Assembly (NCBI GenBank): GCA_027186245.1
Contig: CP114490.1
Span: 9,308,501 to 9,372,500, forward strand
DNA from: Coriaria nepalensis
Taxonomy: Eukaryota > Streptophyta > Magnoliopsida > Cucurbitales > Coriariaceae
DNA length: 64,000 nucleotides
Reading direction: 5' to 3'
In this document: piece after piece, positions 48,031 to 59,518 of the stretch
Position numbering within the stretch: position 1 is the first letter of the stretch
Layout of the letters: each line of letters begins with the position of its first letter
Made by a program: the position numbers and the translations under genes
The notes under the pieces: generated by a model
What the model was told of the DNA's origin: nothing
What the model saw: the letters and a program-made list of their open reading frames with translations, nothing else
Databases searched by the model: none

Positions 48031-48562
48031 CTAGTTGGGTTGTAGATGTGGGCGGTTTGTTGAATCCAAACCAACGAGCCTATCTGTAGGAGAGATAGAA
48101 TGAGATTCACTTAGTGTAAAAATTGAGGAAATCGGTATAGGACCCCAAGTCAAGAGTTCTAATGGTGATTGAGCATGAACCTTTCTGCATTTAAAATGCA
48201 ATCTACAATATCTTCCCAATGGACGAATATGACAACTTTTATTAGAGATAATTGTACCATCAATTGGTAAACTTTATTTATTCAAAAAAATAGTAAAAAT
48301 TGAATGAGATGGATGTCCAAGCCGAGCATGCCAAATGTCTAGTGTCATACGTTCACGATTGAGTTGTCTGAATATGTTAAAGTCCATTAGAACTACTGCT
48401 AGTAAGGAGTATTGTCCATGTCTTGTTGTCCTTTACACGAAAATCGTTAGCATCAAAATCAAGGAAACAATCATTGCCACAACAAAGGCGACAAATAGAT
48501 GTCAAACTTTTTCGTATAGCAGGCACACATAATACTTCATCAAGTTCTAAAGACTTGTACAA
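48031..48562 (-). pseudogene. Copia retrotransposon fragment (pre-integrase region)
   Basis: In minus-strand frames, a stretch reading EVLCVPAIRKSLTSICRLCCGND, then FRVKDNKT and SSSSNGL, matches the GAG-pre-integrase block of Ty1/copia polyproteins. It is followed, in a different frame at about 48031-48219, by an integrase zinc-region-like HAQSPLELLTWGPIPISS. Frames change and stops intervene. Neither LTRs nor reverse transcriptase are visible nearby. Confidence 0.6.
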
Positions 48563-48599
48563 TCCTCCTCAATCTTGTGAACAAAAGAATACCGTAGCT

Positions 48600-51557
48600 T
48601 CTCCTTCTCATGCCAACCTCACTGGTCCATGCTTTTTAACTTCTTATTTTTCACCAAAATCAAAGTCTAAATGAGAATCAGAAGTCCGGTATACAATAAA
48701 AAGAATTTGAAACAAAAAAAAAGTAAATAAATAAAACAATGACCATAAACCAAAGACTAAGGTTATCGGACAACTATTGAATTATATGCCTGATTAATGG
48801 ATTTTCTGTAAAAGGTAGGGTAGAAGCCATGTTAATGATCTTCTTCTACTAATGTACGAACAAGCGGTACATGAAAAGTGTGGGAAACTTGGTCCCGGAT
48901 TATAAAAAAAAAAAAAAAAAAAAAAGCCCTTTAATTTGAAGGAAAAAACACAACTTTCCCCATTTTCATATGTATGTTATTATTTTAGGGAGCAAAAGAG
49001 CAAAAGAAAGGGGTTGGTGAAGCTCGAGGCATTGTTGTGGTCCTGTGGATCAAAGATTAATGTATAATTAACATTTGGAATATTACAAGTTGATCTAATT
49101 AACTAAATCAAATCATTGTTTTGAAATTTGAAAGATAATTATTCTTGTAACTTTTTTTTTTTTTTTGTAAATAAGAGACTTTAGTAACTTACTCCTCCAT
49201 AATAAAAATCATTAGAATAAGAAAATTTGAGTGAAGCTTAATGACTCGTATAAATTTTATGAAAAAAAAAATAAAAAATTAGATGATACAATTTAGGATT
49301 CTAGGGGTATAAACATTTCCTGAAATATAGGAATAGACCAAAATGCAAATCCATAACACATAATTCAAGCCAAAATTCTAAATTCTTATGATATTTACCC
49401 AAATTACTTATATATACCCAAAAAAAAAAAAAACAGATTATATCAACTCTTACCAAAGATTTAATCCCTACCAACCCTTATATACCCCATACTTTCTTGA
49501 TCTGTAGGAATTATAAGCCTCTGATCCATTGAGAAGGGCAGTCCCTTATAGATTAGAAGAATGTCATCTGCGACTTTTCACATCTTATAAGATCAGCAAA
49601 AAAATTTGTTCTCATGTTCGCTTCTCTATAGTACTTGTAGCGAGATATTTGGGTGGTCCTAAACTTAACTTAATCTATCAATTAAAATGCGAATCATTTG
49701 AATGAATGAGTAGACCATATTTTAAGTGATGACATATTTTAATTGGTGGACTAACCTTAGTCTAAGACTACACAAATATGTTAAAGTAGTGTGTACTAAA
49801 CCTTAAATTTCCTCAAACTTTAGCATGCAATTATATATCAACTATGAAAATCTTGAAGTTAATATGAATGCATCACTTATGTATTTTAATTAAATAATCA
49901 TTTCCTTACTATTTTAATGAAAACTTTTTAGCGGAAAATGTTAGTATTATAGATACTAAATGTCTTTTATGGAATGTATAAAATTCTTTTATTCTATATT
50001 ATAGATAATCTAGTGTTAGGATATTCATTAGTCGAGTAGCTCAAGTTCGAGCTATTTTTGTAGCCAACACATGATATGATTTGTTTAAACTAGAAATCAT
50101 GCCAAATGACTTAGAGATCATGTTAAAGCTTCGAGTTTGGTTGAGAATAAATTAGTGAATGATCGAAATATTCTCTTAAAAAATAAAATAAAAAACAAAA
50201 AAAACTTAATAATCAATAAAATTTTTGCATCAAGAAAATAAAATTCATATTTTGTATCAAATTTATTATTTTATAATTTAATTATCTACGACAACAATAA
50301 AAAATGAAAAATAAAGTCAAATCACTAAATATAAAATTCAATAAAGCAAGAACATATTGAACTCAATATTACTTATTCATTTTCCCTTTAACACGAAATC
50401 AAATGTTTAATATTAACAAATTAAGTGATTCTAAATAATGAATAAAATTAATATAGTTATTAGTTATTAGTATAAGCAAAGAGACTAATTGTAATTTGAT
50501 GAAAAAGGAAATATTTCTTCAAAAGAAAAAGAAGACATTGTCATGTAACCAAGCAAGTTTACAATATTGTTCTAATTCCCCTTCTAGTTCCTTTGGAGTT
50601 AGAAAAAAATATGAGACAAAGTGATTGTCACTTTGTGGATCACGACTACAAGATCAAAGATGATATGTTTACATGAATTATTCAACACTTATGTGTTCCT
50701 AATCGAAGTTTTCCACCTGCTTATGCGTTGTTATGCAAGAAAGAAAAGATGGAGGATCCCTCTTCTTCAAACTTACCATGTTATGGTGTATCGAGCAACG
50801 AGCAATGCATAGCTATAGAGTATGGTAGAGACGGATCTGAGCGATGAGCAAGACTGGCGGCGGAGATAGAATGTAATGGTTGGTAGTTGCAAATAGAGAA
50901 TTAGAGAGAGAGAGAGCGACAGACAGTTGGAGCATAAGGAATGAAAGGAGAAATAAGAGAACTTTGTGTGCGACTATGTGGAGACTGGAAAAGATGAAAA
51001 ATATAAATAATAAAAAATTGAAATAATACATTATAAGATTCAATATTTGGCTAATAGTGAATGGATGTGGTGGGCCTTGGCTTTGAGTTAATGAACTTAT
51101 ATATATATATATGATATATTAAAGTGTTAATATGAGAATGTATATAATGTGAACATGTTTAAACTGCTTTAACCCTTTTATATATATATATATATATATT
51201 ATTTGGTAGGATTTAGCCCATTTTAAAAAAGAAATTATTTAATTTCCGGTCAAATTCTTTGGGTTAGGTTTAGATTCAACCTGTAGCCAACAAATACATG
51301 TTAAACCCGAAAGTGGTGGATAATTGGTTCGGATTTCAACCGGATAAATTGGGTGGCCGGTTTTTTGCATACCCCCTATCTTGTGTGTAGAGATTACACA
51401 TGGAAGATCAGATCATCAGTTCAATAGAATATAAGTAGAAATTCACAATCTTAGATAGATTTAGACAAACCACTGGTAGGGTTGTAGTTTTAAATGGTAA
51501 TATTCTAACTTGAGTATAATATTACGCTACTTACGCTACTACACTTCATGTGTATTG
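48600..51557. other. Intergenic, AT-rich, no gene seen
   Basis: It contains poly-A runs (about 48903-48925 and 49422-49433), AT-rich tracts and a (TA)n microsatellite at 51179-51199. No conserved coding block was recognised on either strand. Confidence 0.45.
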
Positions 51558-51562
51558 AATAG
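51558..51562. repeat. Target site duplication (left), AATAG
   Basis: AATAG directly precedes the left end of the copia element and is repeated at 56762-56766 directly after its right end. The 5-bp length is standard for LTR retrotransposon insertion. Confidence 0.75.
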
Positions 51563-52300
51563 TATGATATTTTGATCAATCTGACTATCAAATTTAATTT
51601 GTAAAATATTGTCTATATACACATTGTAGTCTAATAGCACTGTGATAGAACTTGTCCAGGATTTGACCTCAAGGTGGAGTTTGTTGCGGAAATTGGGTTG
51701 AGGCTCAATCCTAGATGGCCCATGAGGCAACCGGATTATGGCCCAACAAAGTTGATCAATGCCTCTATTTGGTTTCTTATTGGATCATGATATATATTGA
51801 TATAACTCGGTTTGCTTAAGGTTAATATTTCACTTCTCCCCTTCGTTTTCTTGGATGCAATCTGTGTGATATCTCTCTCTATCTTGCTCTCTTTCTTTTG
51901 GATCTATGTGATCCGTGTTGGTTTTGCGTTTCTAATTTGTTTATCTTATTTGATTTATCTAATTGCATCTTTGATCTTGATCATTACTTGAAAGTTAAGT
52001 TTCCTTATGTGTTCTAGAGATCTCCATGATTTTCTAGACTTTGATGTATTTAGAGATAAATATGATTTGTTGGTTGAGAACTGAGATTAGAGGTTTGTGT
52101 TTAGATTAGATCTATCACTATGCTATACGACTCGTCGATCTGAGCTCCTATATCGGCCAAAAACCTAGATCATTCCGATCGGTGAGGTTTTCTCAAATCC
52201 AATTCTATTTTTCATGTATTTACATTTCTTTATGTGTTTTCTATAATTTTGCGATTAAATTGATTACTGGTAATCACATTTCAGATTATTCATTCCCATG
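51563..52300. repeat. 3' LTR of the copia element, mostly inverted
   Basis: Positions 51563 to about 51625 match the outer 60 bp of the other LTR in the same orientation (TATTTTGA-CAAT, ATCAAATTTAAT, AAAATATTGTC). From 51682 to about 52296 the match to the other LTR (56761 down to about 56150) runs the opposite way, starting at TGTTG-GGAAATT. The polypurine tract AAGGTGGAG lies just before it (51671-51679). The internal part of this LTR together with the polypurine tract has therefore been inverted in place. Confidence 0.8.
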
Positions 52301-55183
52301 TGAACTAAATCTAATCAATGCTAAAAATTATTCACATAAGTAAATTTTGTACCCATGTCAGAAGGATTTTCCTCGGTTGGAACCTTGGAAATCCTAATTG
52401 TACTTTTAGCAATCTCATCACGAACATAATGATATTTTACATCTACAAGCTTTGTTCTTTTGTAATGCACATGATTTTTGCTAGGATGAATGACTGATTG
52501 ACTATCAGAAAAAATAGTACAGTTACCATTTAGCAAACCAACTTCCCTTAATAAACCTTGTAGCTAAATTGTCTCCTTAAAAACATCTGAAATAGCAACA
52601 TATTATACTTAATAAACCTTGTAGACAATGCTACAAGCGATTGAAGCTATGATTTCCAACTTATGCAATTCCCACCAAGTATGAATTAATAAGTTGTGGT
52701 TGACTTCCTTGAGCTCCTATCATTTACAAAATAAGAGTTTACATATTCTACAAGATCAAGTTCTTTAGTCTACTATTTATAACATAATCCTAACTCAGTA
52801 GGATTACTAACATATTTCAGCAACCATTTCAAAGCATTCCCATGTTCAAAACCTAAATTTGACATATAATAACTTAACAAAGAAGTAGCAAAGGAAAAAG
52901 CTGCCCTAGTACTAACCATGAAGTACATGACTAACCCTATTTCATTAGAATAAGGAATCTTTTCCATTCTAAACATATCATTTCAGTTCTTGGACATTGT
53001 GTTCTAGATAGCAAAAAATGAGCAGAAAGAGGTAACCTAACTTCTTTACAACAAAACACATCAAATTTCTTAGTTAATTTTTCAAGATAAGATTTTTGAT
53101 GCAATTTCCAAGTGTTAGTTTTCCTATTTCTTTTTATTTGCATATCTAAGATTCTGTTTACTTCACTTAAGTCTTTCATCTCAAATTCCAGACTCAATTT
53201 TTTTTTAACTCGTCTATTTTAGGCTTAGACTTACTTATTAAAAGTATATCATTTACATAGATAAGTAAACAAACAAAAACATAATTTTCATAAGAGAAAT
53301 AGAAACAAGCATTAATTGATCAAGAGAGAGTTCATTTCCTCATCCATGGCTTCTTGCCATTTCTTACTGTTTAATGATTTCATTGCCTCATTATTGTTAT
53401 TTGGTTCAGTCCCTTTAATTTCTATTTCTGCAAGCAAAGCTGTAAAGATGCGATCTACATAGGAGTACTTAGGATTAGGTTTTACCGTTCGTTTATCCCT
53501 ATCTTTGACCAATTGATAATTGGTTAAGTCATGATAGCTTGACCTATCTAAGATCTCATGATTATCTTGTTCATCATCTTGACCATCACCAATAACTTGT
53601 ACCTCCTCATTTAAATCAAGTTCATTAAGGTGTCCACCCTCTTCTTGCTGTCCATTAGAATCAGCAAGGGTTGTGGACTCCACCTCAAAGTGAGTTCCCT
53701 TAGTAGTATTTGTTTTATCATAATTAGATTTATTAGTTTTGCAAGGAAATATCTATTCTTAAAGACTACATCTCTACTAACTAAAATCTTTGTTCCAATA
53801 AAACTCTTATCCCAAAACCTATATCCCTTTGTACCCTCTTCATAACTTAAGAATACACATTTTTGGAATCTATGATTTAATTTTCCATCTGTTTTATGAG
53901 AATAGGCAATACAACAAAAAATTTTAAGTGTCCTAAACTAGGCTTTCTTCCTGTCCATTTCTACCCAGACATATAAAATTCATAGCAGTTGAAAGACTTA
54001 TATTTATTATGTATGCAATAGTTTTTACGACCTCTCCCCAAAATGGTTTACCCAACACCAAAGTGAGTAGCAAATATCTAACTTTTTCTAAAAATGTTCT
54101 ATTCGTTCTTTCAGCTATTCTATTTTGTTGAGATGGTTTAACTATTGTCTTATGTCTTTGTATGTCGTTAACTCTACAAAATACATCAAACCTAGAATTG
54201 AAAAATTCTAATCCATTATTTGCTCTAAGTGTTTTGACATTTTTGTCTAGCTGGTTTTCCACTAAGGTTTTACAATCTATAAATCTAACTAAAGCCTCAT
54301 CCTTACACTTAGTAAAAACACTCAAACTTTCCTACTATAGGCATTTACAATAGAAAGGACAAATCTATTTATACCATGAGTAGAGATGGAAATATTCTAA
54401 ATAACCTTTAGCTAAGTGAACTCTCTTAGAGAAACTTAATCTATGTTGTTTTCCTAGAATGTAGATTCCACAGAATTCAAGAGGGAAATTGTATCCTTAC
54501 CAAATATACCATGTTTATAAAAGACATCCATGCCCTTATGACTCATATGACCAAATCTCAAGTGTCATGTATCTATAGCATTAGTCTTAGAAGAAATAAG
54601 TGCAATATTTATTTTCCATAGAAATAATAACCAATAAGTGCATACAAGCCATATTTCTTTACACCCATTAAAACAAAAATTTCTTAAGTAATTAAAGAAC
54701 CATTTTCAGCTTTGTACCAACATCTAGATTCATCCAAAGTGCCCAAAGAATTCATGTTTCTTTTAAGCTCATGAATATACCTTCCTTTTGTTAACATAGC
54801 AAATTTTCCATTATGCAATTTCAAAGTAATGTTATCTATTCCTAGAATCTTACACATCTGATTATTACCTTTATAGATTGTACCTTCATGCAATTCTTAA
54901 AATCAGAAAACCAATCTTTATTAGGACTCATATGAAACATGCAATCAGAATCTAATATTCATTAAATAATAACAATAGTATCATAAACATTAAGCACTTC
55001 AGAATAACATGCAGTATTACTTGTTCCTACTACATTACCTTCTACTTGATTCTTTCCAAATTTCTTATTTTGTAAAGAAAAATAGTTTTTCTTTAAGTGT
55101 CCTAATTTACCACAGTAATAACATTTCCTAGACTCACTAGACACTTCCTTTTTACTATTTTTGTTCCTTTTAACATGCTTGGC

Positions 55184-55797
55184 CTAAAACTTTTTCTTAT
55201 AATTGTTTCCTTTAAAAAATAGGTTTGCATTTGATCTTTTAATCTTGTTTAGTTCAAACTTTGAAGCGTTTAAGGCTGTTGTAACAATGTCTAACTTAGT
55301 TTCTTTTTCAATGTACTTAAGTGCATTCTTAACTATGGTATACTCCTCAGGTAAAGATCGTAGAAGTATCATAGCATGACTGTCATCTACTGCCTGATCT
55401 GTACCCTTAAGAACTAAGTTTAGTTTTAGAAACTCATCCAAGTTTTCTTCTAAGTTCTTAAACACATCTATTTTCCATGAAAAAAGAGTTCCTTTTAAGA
55501 AAGCTAAATTAGGTGGAGCTTGAACAAAATAATCATTATGCAATTTAGACCAAAGAGATAAAAGAGTTTCATACCCATCTACCCTTCCTTATGACATTGT
55601 CTGCAAGACTAAGAATGATGAGGTAAAAGGCCTCATCATCAATCTCAGTCTTTCTAGCAAGAGTAGCAACCGACCAAAGTTTTTCATCTTCTTGATATCA
55701 ACACTTTATTGTGTGATAGCAAAGATTTCATTTTCTTACACCAAGTACCAAAATCTATCTTTCCATCAAAGTTTGTAATCTTAATGTGCTTACTCAT
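55184..55797 (-). pseudogene. Copia gag remnant
   Basis: It begins MSKHIKITNFDGKIDFGTWC, the usual copia gag opening, loses frame after about 30 codons, and resumes at 55543 with the helical UBN2-type gag body (LLRSLPEEYTIVKNAL). It belongs to the copia element and cannot be translated as a whole. Confidence 0.75.
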
Positions 55798-56054
55798 CTT
55801 GCTCTCTTTCTTATTTGGATCCAATCAAAACAATTCATAACTTTTGATAAACATAGAATATTCAGAGATTGAATTTCAAAGAGCAGTTTTTAACACTCAG
55901 ACGATTTTAATCAAGTCGATTAAAAACAATTCAATTAAGAAGCATCTACATAATTTAAGATTCAATAATGCAATAACAGTGATCATTCATGCAGATTCTA
56001 ACACACAGACTCAAAATATTAAACTAAGTGACAATCGTATGTATGTTTATACTA

Positions 56055-56066
56055 GCTCTAATACCA
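56055..56066 (-). other. Primer-binding site, tRNA-iMet type
   Basis: Read on the minus strand the 12 bases are TGGTATTAGAGC, one mismatch from the initiator-Met tRNA 3' complement TGGTATCAGAGC. One base separates it from the 5' LTR. Confidence 0.85.
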
Positions 56067-56067
56067 C

Positions 56068-56761
56068 TATTATATTTTGACCAATATGAATATCAAATTT
56101 AATCTATAAAATATTGTCCCTATATACATTAATCTCAATATAGATTCAAGAATCAATCATCTGAAATGTACATTATCAGTAATCAGTTTAATCACAAAAT
56201 TACAGAAAACACATAAAGAAATGTAAGCACATGAAAAATAGAATTGGATCTGAGGAAAACCTCACAGATCCGAATGATCTAGGTTTTCGGCCGATATCAG
56301 AGTTCAGACAGATGCTATAGCATCATGAAAGATCTAATATAAGCACAAACTAATCTCATATCTCAACTAACAAATCAAATTTATCTCTAAATGCATCTAA
56401 CCCTAGAAAATCATGCAGATCTCTAGAACATAGAAAAAAATGCAACCTTCAAGCAATGATCAAGATCAAAAATGTAATCAGATAAATCAAATAAGAGAAA
56501 GAGATTAGAGACACAAAACTAACACAGACCGTACAGATCGAGAAGAAAGAGAGCAAGATCGAAAGAGATATCGCGTAAATTGCAATCAAGAAAAATGAAG
56601 GGGAGAAGTGAAATTTTAAGCCTAAGCAAACCAGGTTATATCAATATATATATCATGATCCAATAAGAAACCGGATAGAGGTGTGGGTCAACTTGGTTGG
56701 GCCATAATCTGATTGCCTCATGGGTCATTCAGGATTGAGCCTCTACCTAATTTCCACAACA
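56068..56761 (-). repeat. 5' LTR of the copia element (694 bp)
   Basis: Read on the minus strand it begins TGTTGTGGAAATT and ends beside the primer-binding site at ATATAATA. Its other copy is the rearranged LTR at 51563-52300; the two differ at many positions, so the insertion is not recent. Confidence 0.8.
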
Positions 56762-56766
56762 AATAG
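56762..56766. repeat. Target site duplication (right), AATAG
   Basis: This is a perfect copy of the left-hand AATAG at 51558-51562 and lies directly next to the 5' LTR start. Confidence 0.75.
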
Positions 56767-58037
56767 GACGATGGAAGGTTATTTTACTTGCACATACTAC
56801 ATTATAAGAAATACACACCTTCCTTGTTATGGATGCTTATAATCTAGAGATAATAACATACATATATGCATGTAATGATTATTGCTTTGATTCATTAAAG
56901 AGTGATATTTTTTTTATGGGATTAATAACCTAAATTAATTAGAAAATGACTTTATGTGCATGGTGGGAAGTTGATTACCAAAGGAATTCATATTCCGATA
57001 AATCTCAGGTTGATAATATCTTTTGAGTAAGTTCAAAATTTTTGCCGATGTCAAAATCTTGCATGTAGATTTAATTATCTTACATGACAAATAACTAGTT
57101 GACTATATGGGTCAAGGATATAAATGTCTATTAATATAACTGTGAGTACTTTAGTTAATTGAGGAACATTGGATATCTTAACAATGAGAGATTAACAAGC
57201 ATTTAATAAAAAGGAGCTCAAAATATAAATTTTGAATTATGAAAGTAGTTCAATATTGAATCTTTAATGGGCCGTGTTATTATTTTTGAGAGCTTATAAG
57301 ATGTGTTTTAAGAGTTAAACATAGGATTCATAGTCACACTAGGAGACGTAAACTAATTTCTCCTATAGGTTCCATCGTAGCCTATAAATACCCTGTCTTT
57401 CTCTATCGGTTGAAATACACATAAGTGAAATCCTAAAATCATTTGAAAGAAAATGAAAGTCTAGCAAGAGAAAGTTTGGCATATCGCAAGCCATTATGCG
57501 GCTAAGCTAGAGAAGACTAAGATAGATAGTAGAAGATCATAAGGTTTCATGCCATACATCACGTTTTCTTCTCCGTCAAATATGAATCGAAACCCTAATT
57601 ATTCTATTGCATATAGAATATATCGGTTAAGACTGAAAATAATAGTCGATCTATCTGCACTATTAATATTTTGGAACATTCAAAGTTCCTTCATCTAGAG
57701 CTCGTTTAATCTGCACTATAAAACATATCAACTGGCTAGTAACAAAGAATCGAGATAATCATGAAAAATATATACTAATTCTATCTTATTCTTTGTTGCA
57801 TGACCAAGAGGCATTGATGCAGCTTGTATCAAACACGCTTGATAATCCCTAATTATAAGACCCGTGGCTAAAGCTCTCGGATTCCTTTTTTATCATGCCC
57901 TAGCGCTGTTGAGTTTTCTCCTTAATATGTGGCTATTAAAAAATTTAATTAGTTAATTCAGGTGCATATAATATTATTTGGACAAAATATTAATAAAACG
58001 GTAATTACAGGAAGTAGAGATCTAGTTCTTTGTGGGT

Positions 58038-58083
<46 letters not shown>

Positions 58084-58733
58084 AATATTATTTTTGCTAT
58101 TTTAAATGTATAGAATTTGGAGGGAAATTAGTGCCATGTGGTGAGCTCAGAGGTCTGCACATGGCTGCATGCTCTCATTTCCAAGCTCTAAGAGGCAAGA
58201 GCAAAGAGCTAAGAGAAGTAAGACTGAGGGCTTTCCGTTTTTCGAGGGAATCAGTTGCAGAAGAACGAACACCTGATAAGTGATTTCAATACTCAAAGCA
58301 TTAATTTTTTTTTTCTCTCATATTTTTTTAATTACCAATAAGTTTAATAGGGACTTGGGAAAAGGTACTGGCCACAAGATCTGTAAATATCAGTATTAAC
58401 AAGTTAACAACCCATCTGCTTGGTTACTGTAAAACGTCAGTCTTAAGATAGAAATTTAAGGAAATAAGAAAATAGAAACATAAAATAATATAACCTTCCC
58501 TTTCTTTCTCAGCCAGCATTTAGTATCTAGATCAGGTCTCAAGTGTTTTCCTCTAATCTCAAAGCTACAGTGCTGCAACTTGATCACGATTTCCCCTTCT
58601 CTATTTTTCCATGATTATCTTCCCATTTAAACCATCTCCAGATTTTTTCCCACCTCCCATGCAAAAGCACCTTCGTAAGATGCTTTAAAAGGTCTTTATG
58701 TTATCCCGGCAATCTCAGTAGCTATTATCCTCA
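56767..58733. other. Intergenic, possible LTR trace, TA microsatellite
   Basis: At about 57380 a CTATAAATACC box is followed by leader-like sequence reminiscent of an LTR R region, but no partner LTR was found. A (TA)n/poly-T tract lies at about 58049-58083. No gene was seen. Confidence 0.35.
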
Positions 58734-58740
58734 TATATAT
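58734..58740 (+). promoter_or_regulatory. Possible TATA box of the 58841 gene
   Basis: TATATAT lies about 100 bp before the ATG, with a CT-rich leader between. Position and context fit a plant TATA box, but nothing else confirms it. Confidence 0.35.
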
Positions 58741-58840
58741 CCATTACTTTTTCCTTCTTTTGGGTATAGAAAAAAGAAAACCAAAAGGGGTTCTTCTTCT
58801 CTTCTTCTCTAAATAATAAGTTGATAATCACATTGATAAA

Positions 58841-59518
58841 ATGGGCACTATTCCTTTGCGTTTCTTCAAAACCCCATCATCATGGATTGCTGTTTGTATT
58901 TTGTTGCTTTTTTGTTTATTTATGTTTCCGGGGTTTGAATATTTCGCAATCTCTCTCCGTCTAACATATATAGTCCTCTTTGTATCTACTACTTCTTACT
59001 TTACAATCATAAAGCAAAAAAGAGAAGTACTGCTGGCTGAAGATGAAGTTATGATAGAAAAGGAAGAAGAAGAAGAAGGTATGAATCAGAGAAGCAATCA
59101 TTATGGATTGATTAAAGAGGAGGATTTATCATTATTAATGTCCGAAAGTGAATGTGGAGAAAATCAGTTTGCATCAAGTGATCAGGAAAAGGACAAAAGC
59201 TTGGATTTATCAGATGGTTCAATTTCTGATGAAGAGAGTCTTATTGAAATTTCTCTCCCAACTGGGCACTATGTTGGTCATAGTTATATCGAAGAAGAAG
59301 ATGGTGACGATGATAAAAAGCTGCATTATTTTGAGAAAAAGAAACTAGAACCAAACTATTTCTCTTCAGGTTATGTTAATTTCCATAAACATCATAGTCT
59401 GGTGGAGATTTTGGCAGAGATAAATCATGATATGTATATCGAAGAAGAAAACATGATCGAGATCGACTTGTCCATCGGCTCTATCAAATACACATCGAGG
59501 TTTGAGATTGAAGCTTGA
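58841..59518 (+). CDS. Membrane-anchored acidic protein of unknown function (225 aa)
   Basis: An intronless open frame starts at MGTIPLRFFKTPSSW and ends ...EIEA before TGA. Two hydrophobic stretches near the N-terminus (about residues 15-34 and 36-56, WIAVCILLLFCLFMF and LTYIVLFVSTTSYF) look like a membrane hairpin or tandem segments. The rest is very acidic, with Glu runs, Asp-Glu clusters and a DEESLIEISLPTGHYVGHSY block. A related phrase (MIEIDLSIGSIKYTSRFEIE) closes the protein. The leader is CT-rich and a TATA-like box lies 100 bp upstream, so it reads as a real gene. I recall similar short plant 'transmembrane proteins' with SLIEI-LP-G-Y motifs but cannot name a function. No known catalytic motif is visible. 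Confidence 0.7.
   Translation: MGTIPLRFFKTPSSWIAVCILLLFCLFMFPGFEYFAISLRLTYIVLFVSTTSYFTIIKQKREVLLAEDEVMIEKEEEEEGMNQRSNHYGLIKEEDLSLLMSESECGENQFASSDQEKDKSLDLSDGSISDEESLIEISLPTGHYVGHSYIEEEDGDDDKKLHYFEKKKLEPNYFSSGYVNFHKHHSLVEILAEINHDMYIEEENMIEIDLSIGSIKYTSRFEIEA

Larger units (their letters stand above)
51563..56761 (-). mobile_element. Ty1/copia retrotransposon, 5.2 kb, defective
   Basis: The element runs right to left. Its 5' LTR is 56068-56761 and its primer-binding site 56055-56066. Gag starts at 55797 (MSKHIKITNFDG). The polyprotein blocks follow in copia order: gag body 55184-55543, zinc knuckle about 55082-55123, pre-integrase 54684-54893, integrase core 53933-54325, reverse transcriptase pieces 53312-53683 and about 52937-53290, and RNase H end 52321-52536. 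The reading frame is broken many times, and the RT body between the EAMDEEMNSLL block and the catalytic loop is deleted. Three key residues are changed: the knuckle ends in Tyr instead of Cys, the integrase reads LRANNGLEF where LRTDNG is usual, and the RT box reads YVND for YVDD. A 5-bp duplication (AATAG) flanks it. It is not able to move by itself. Confidence 0.85.

Noticed and set aside
51563..56761. An ordinary copia element with two direct LTRs
   Set aside because: Most of the left LTR matches the right LTR only in inverse orientation, while its outer 60 bp match directly.
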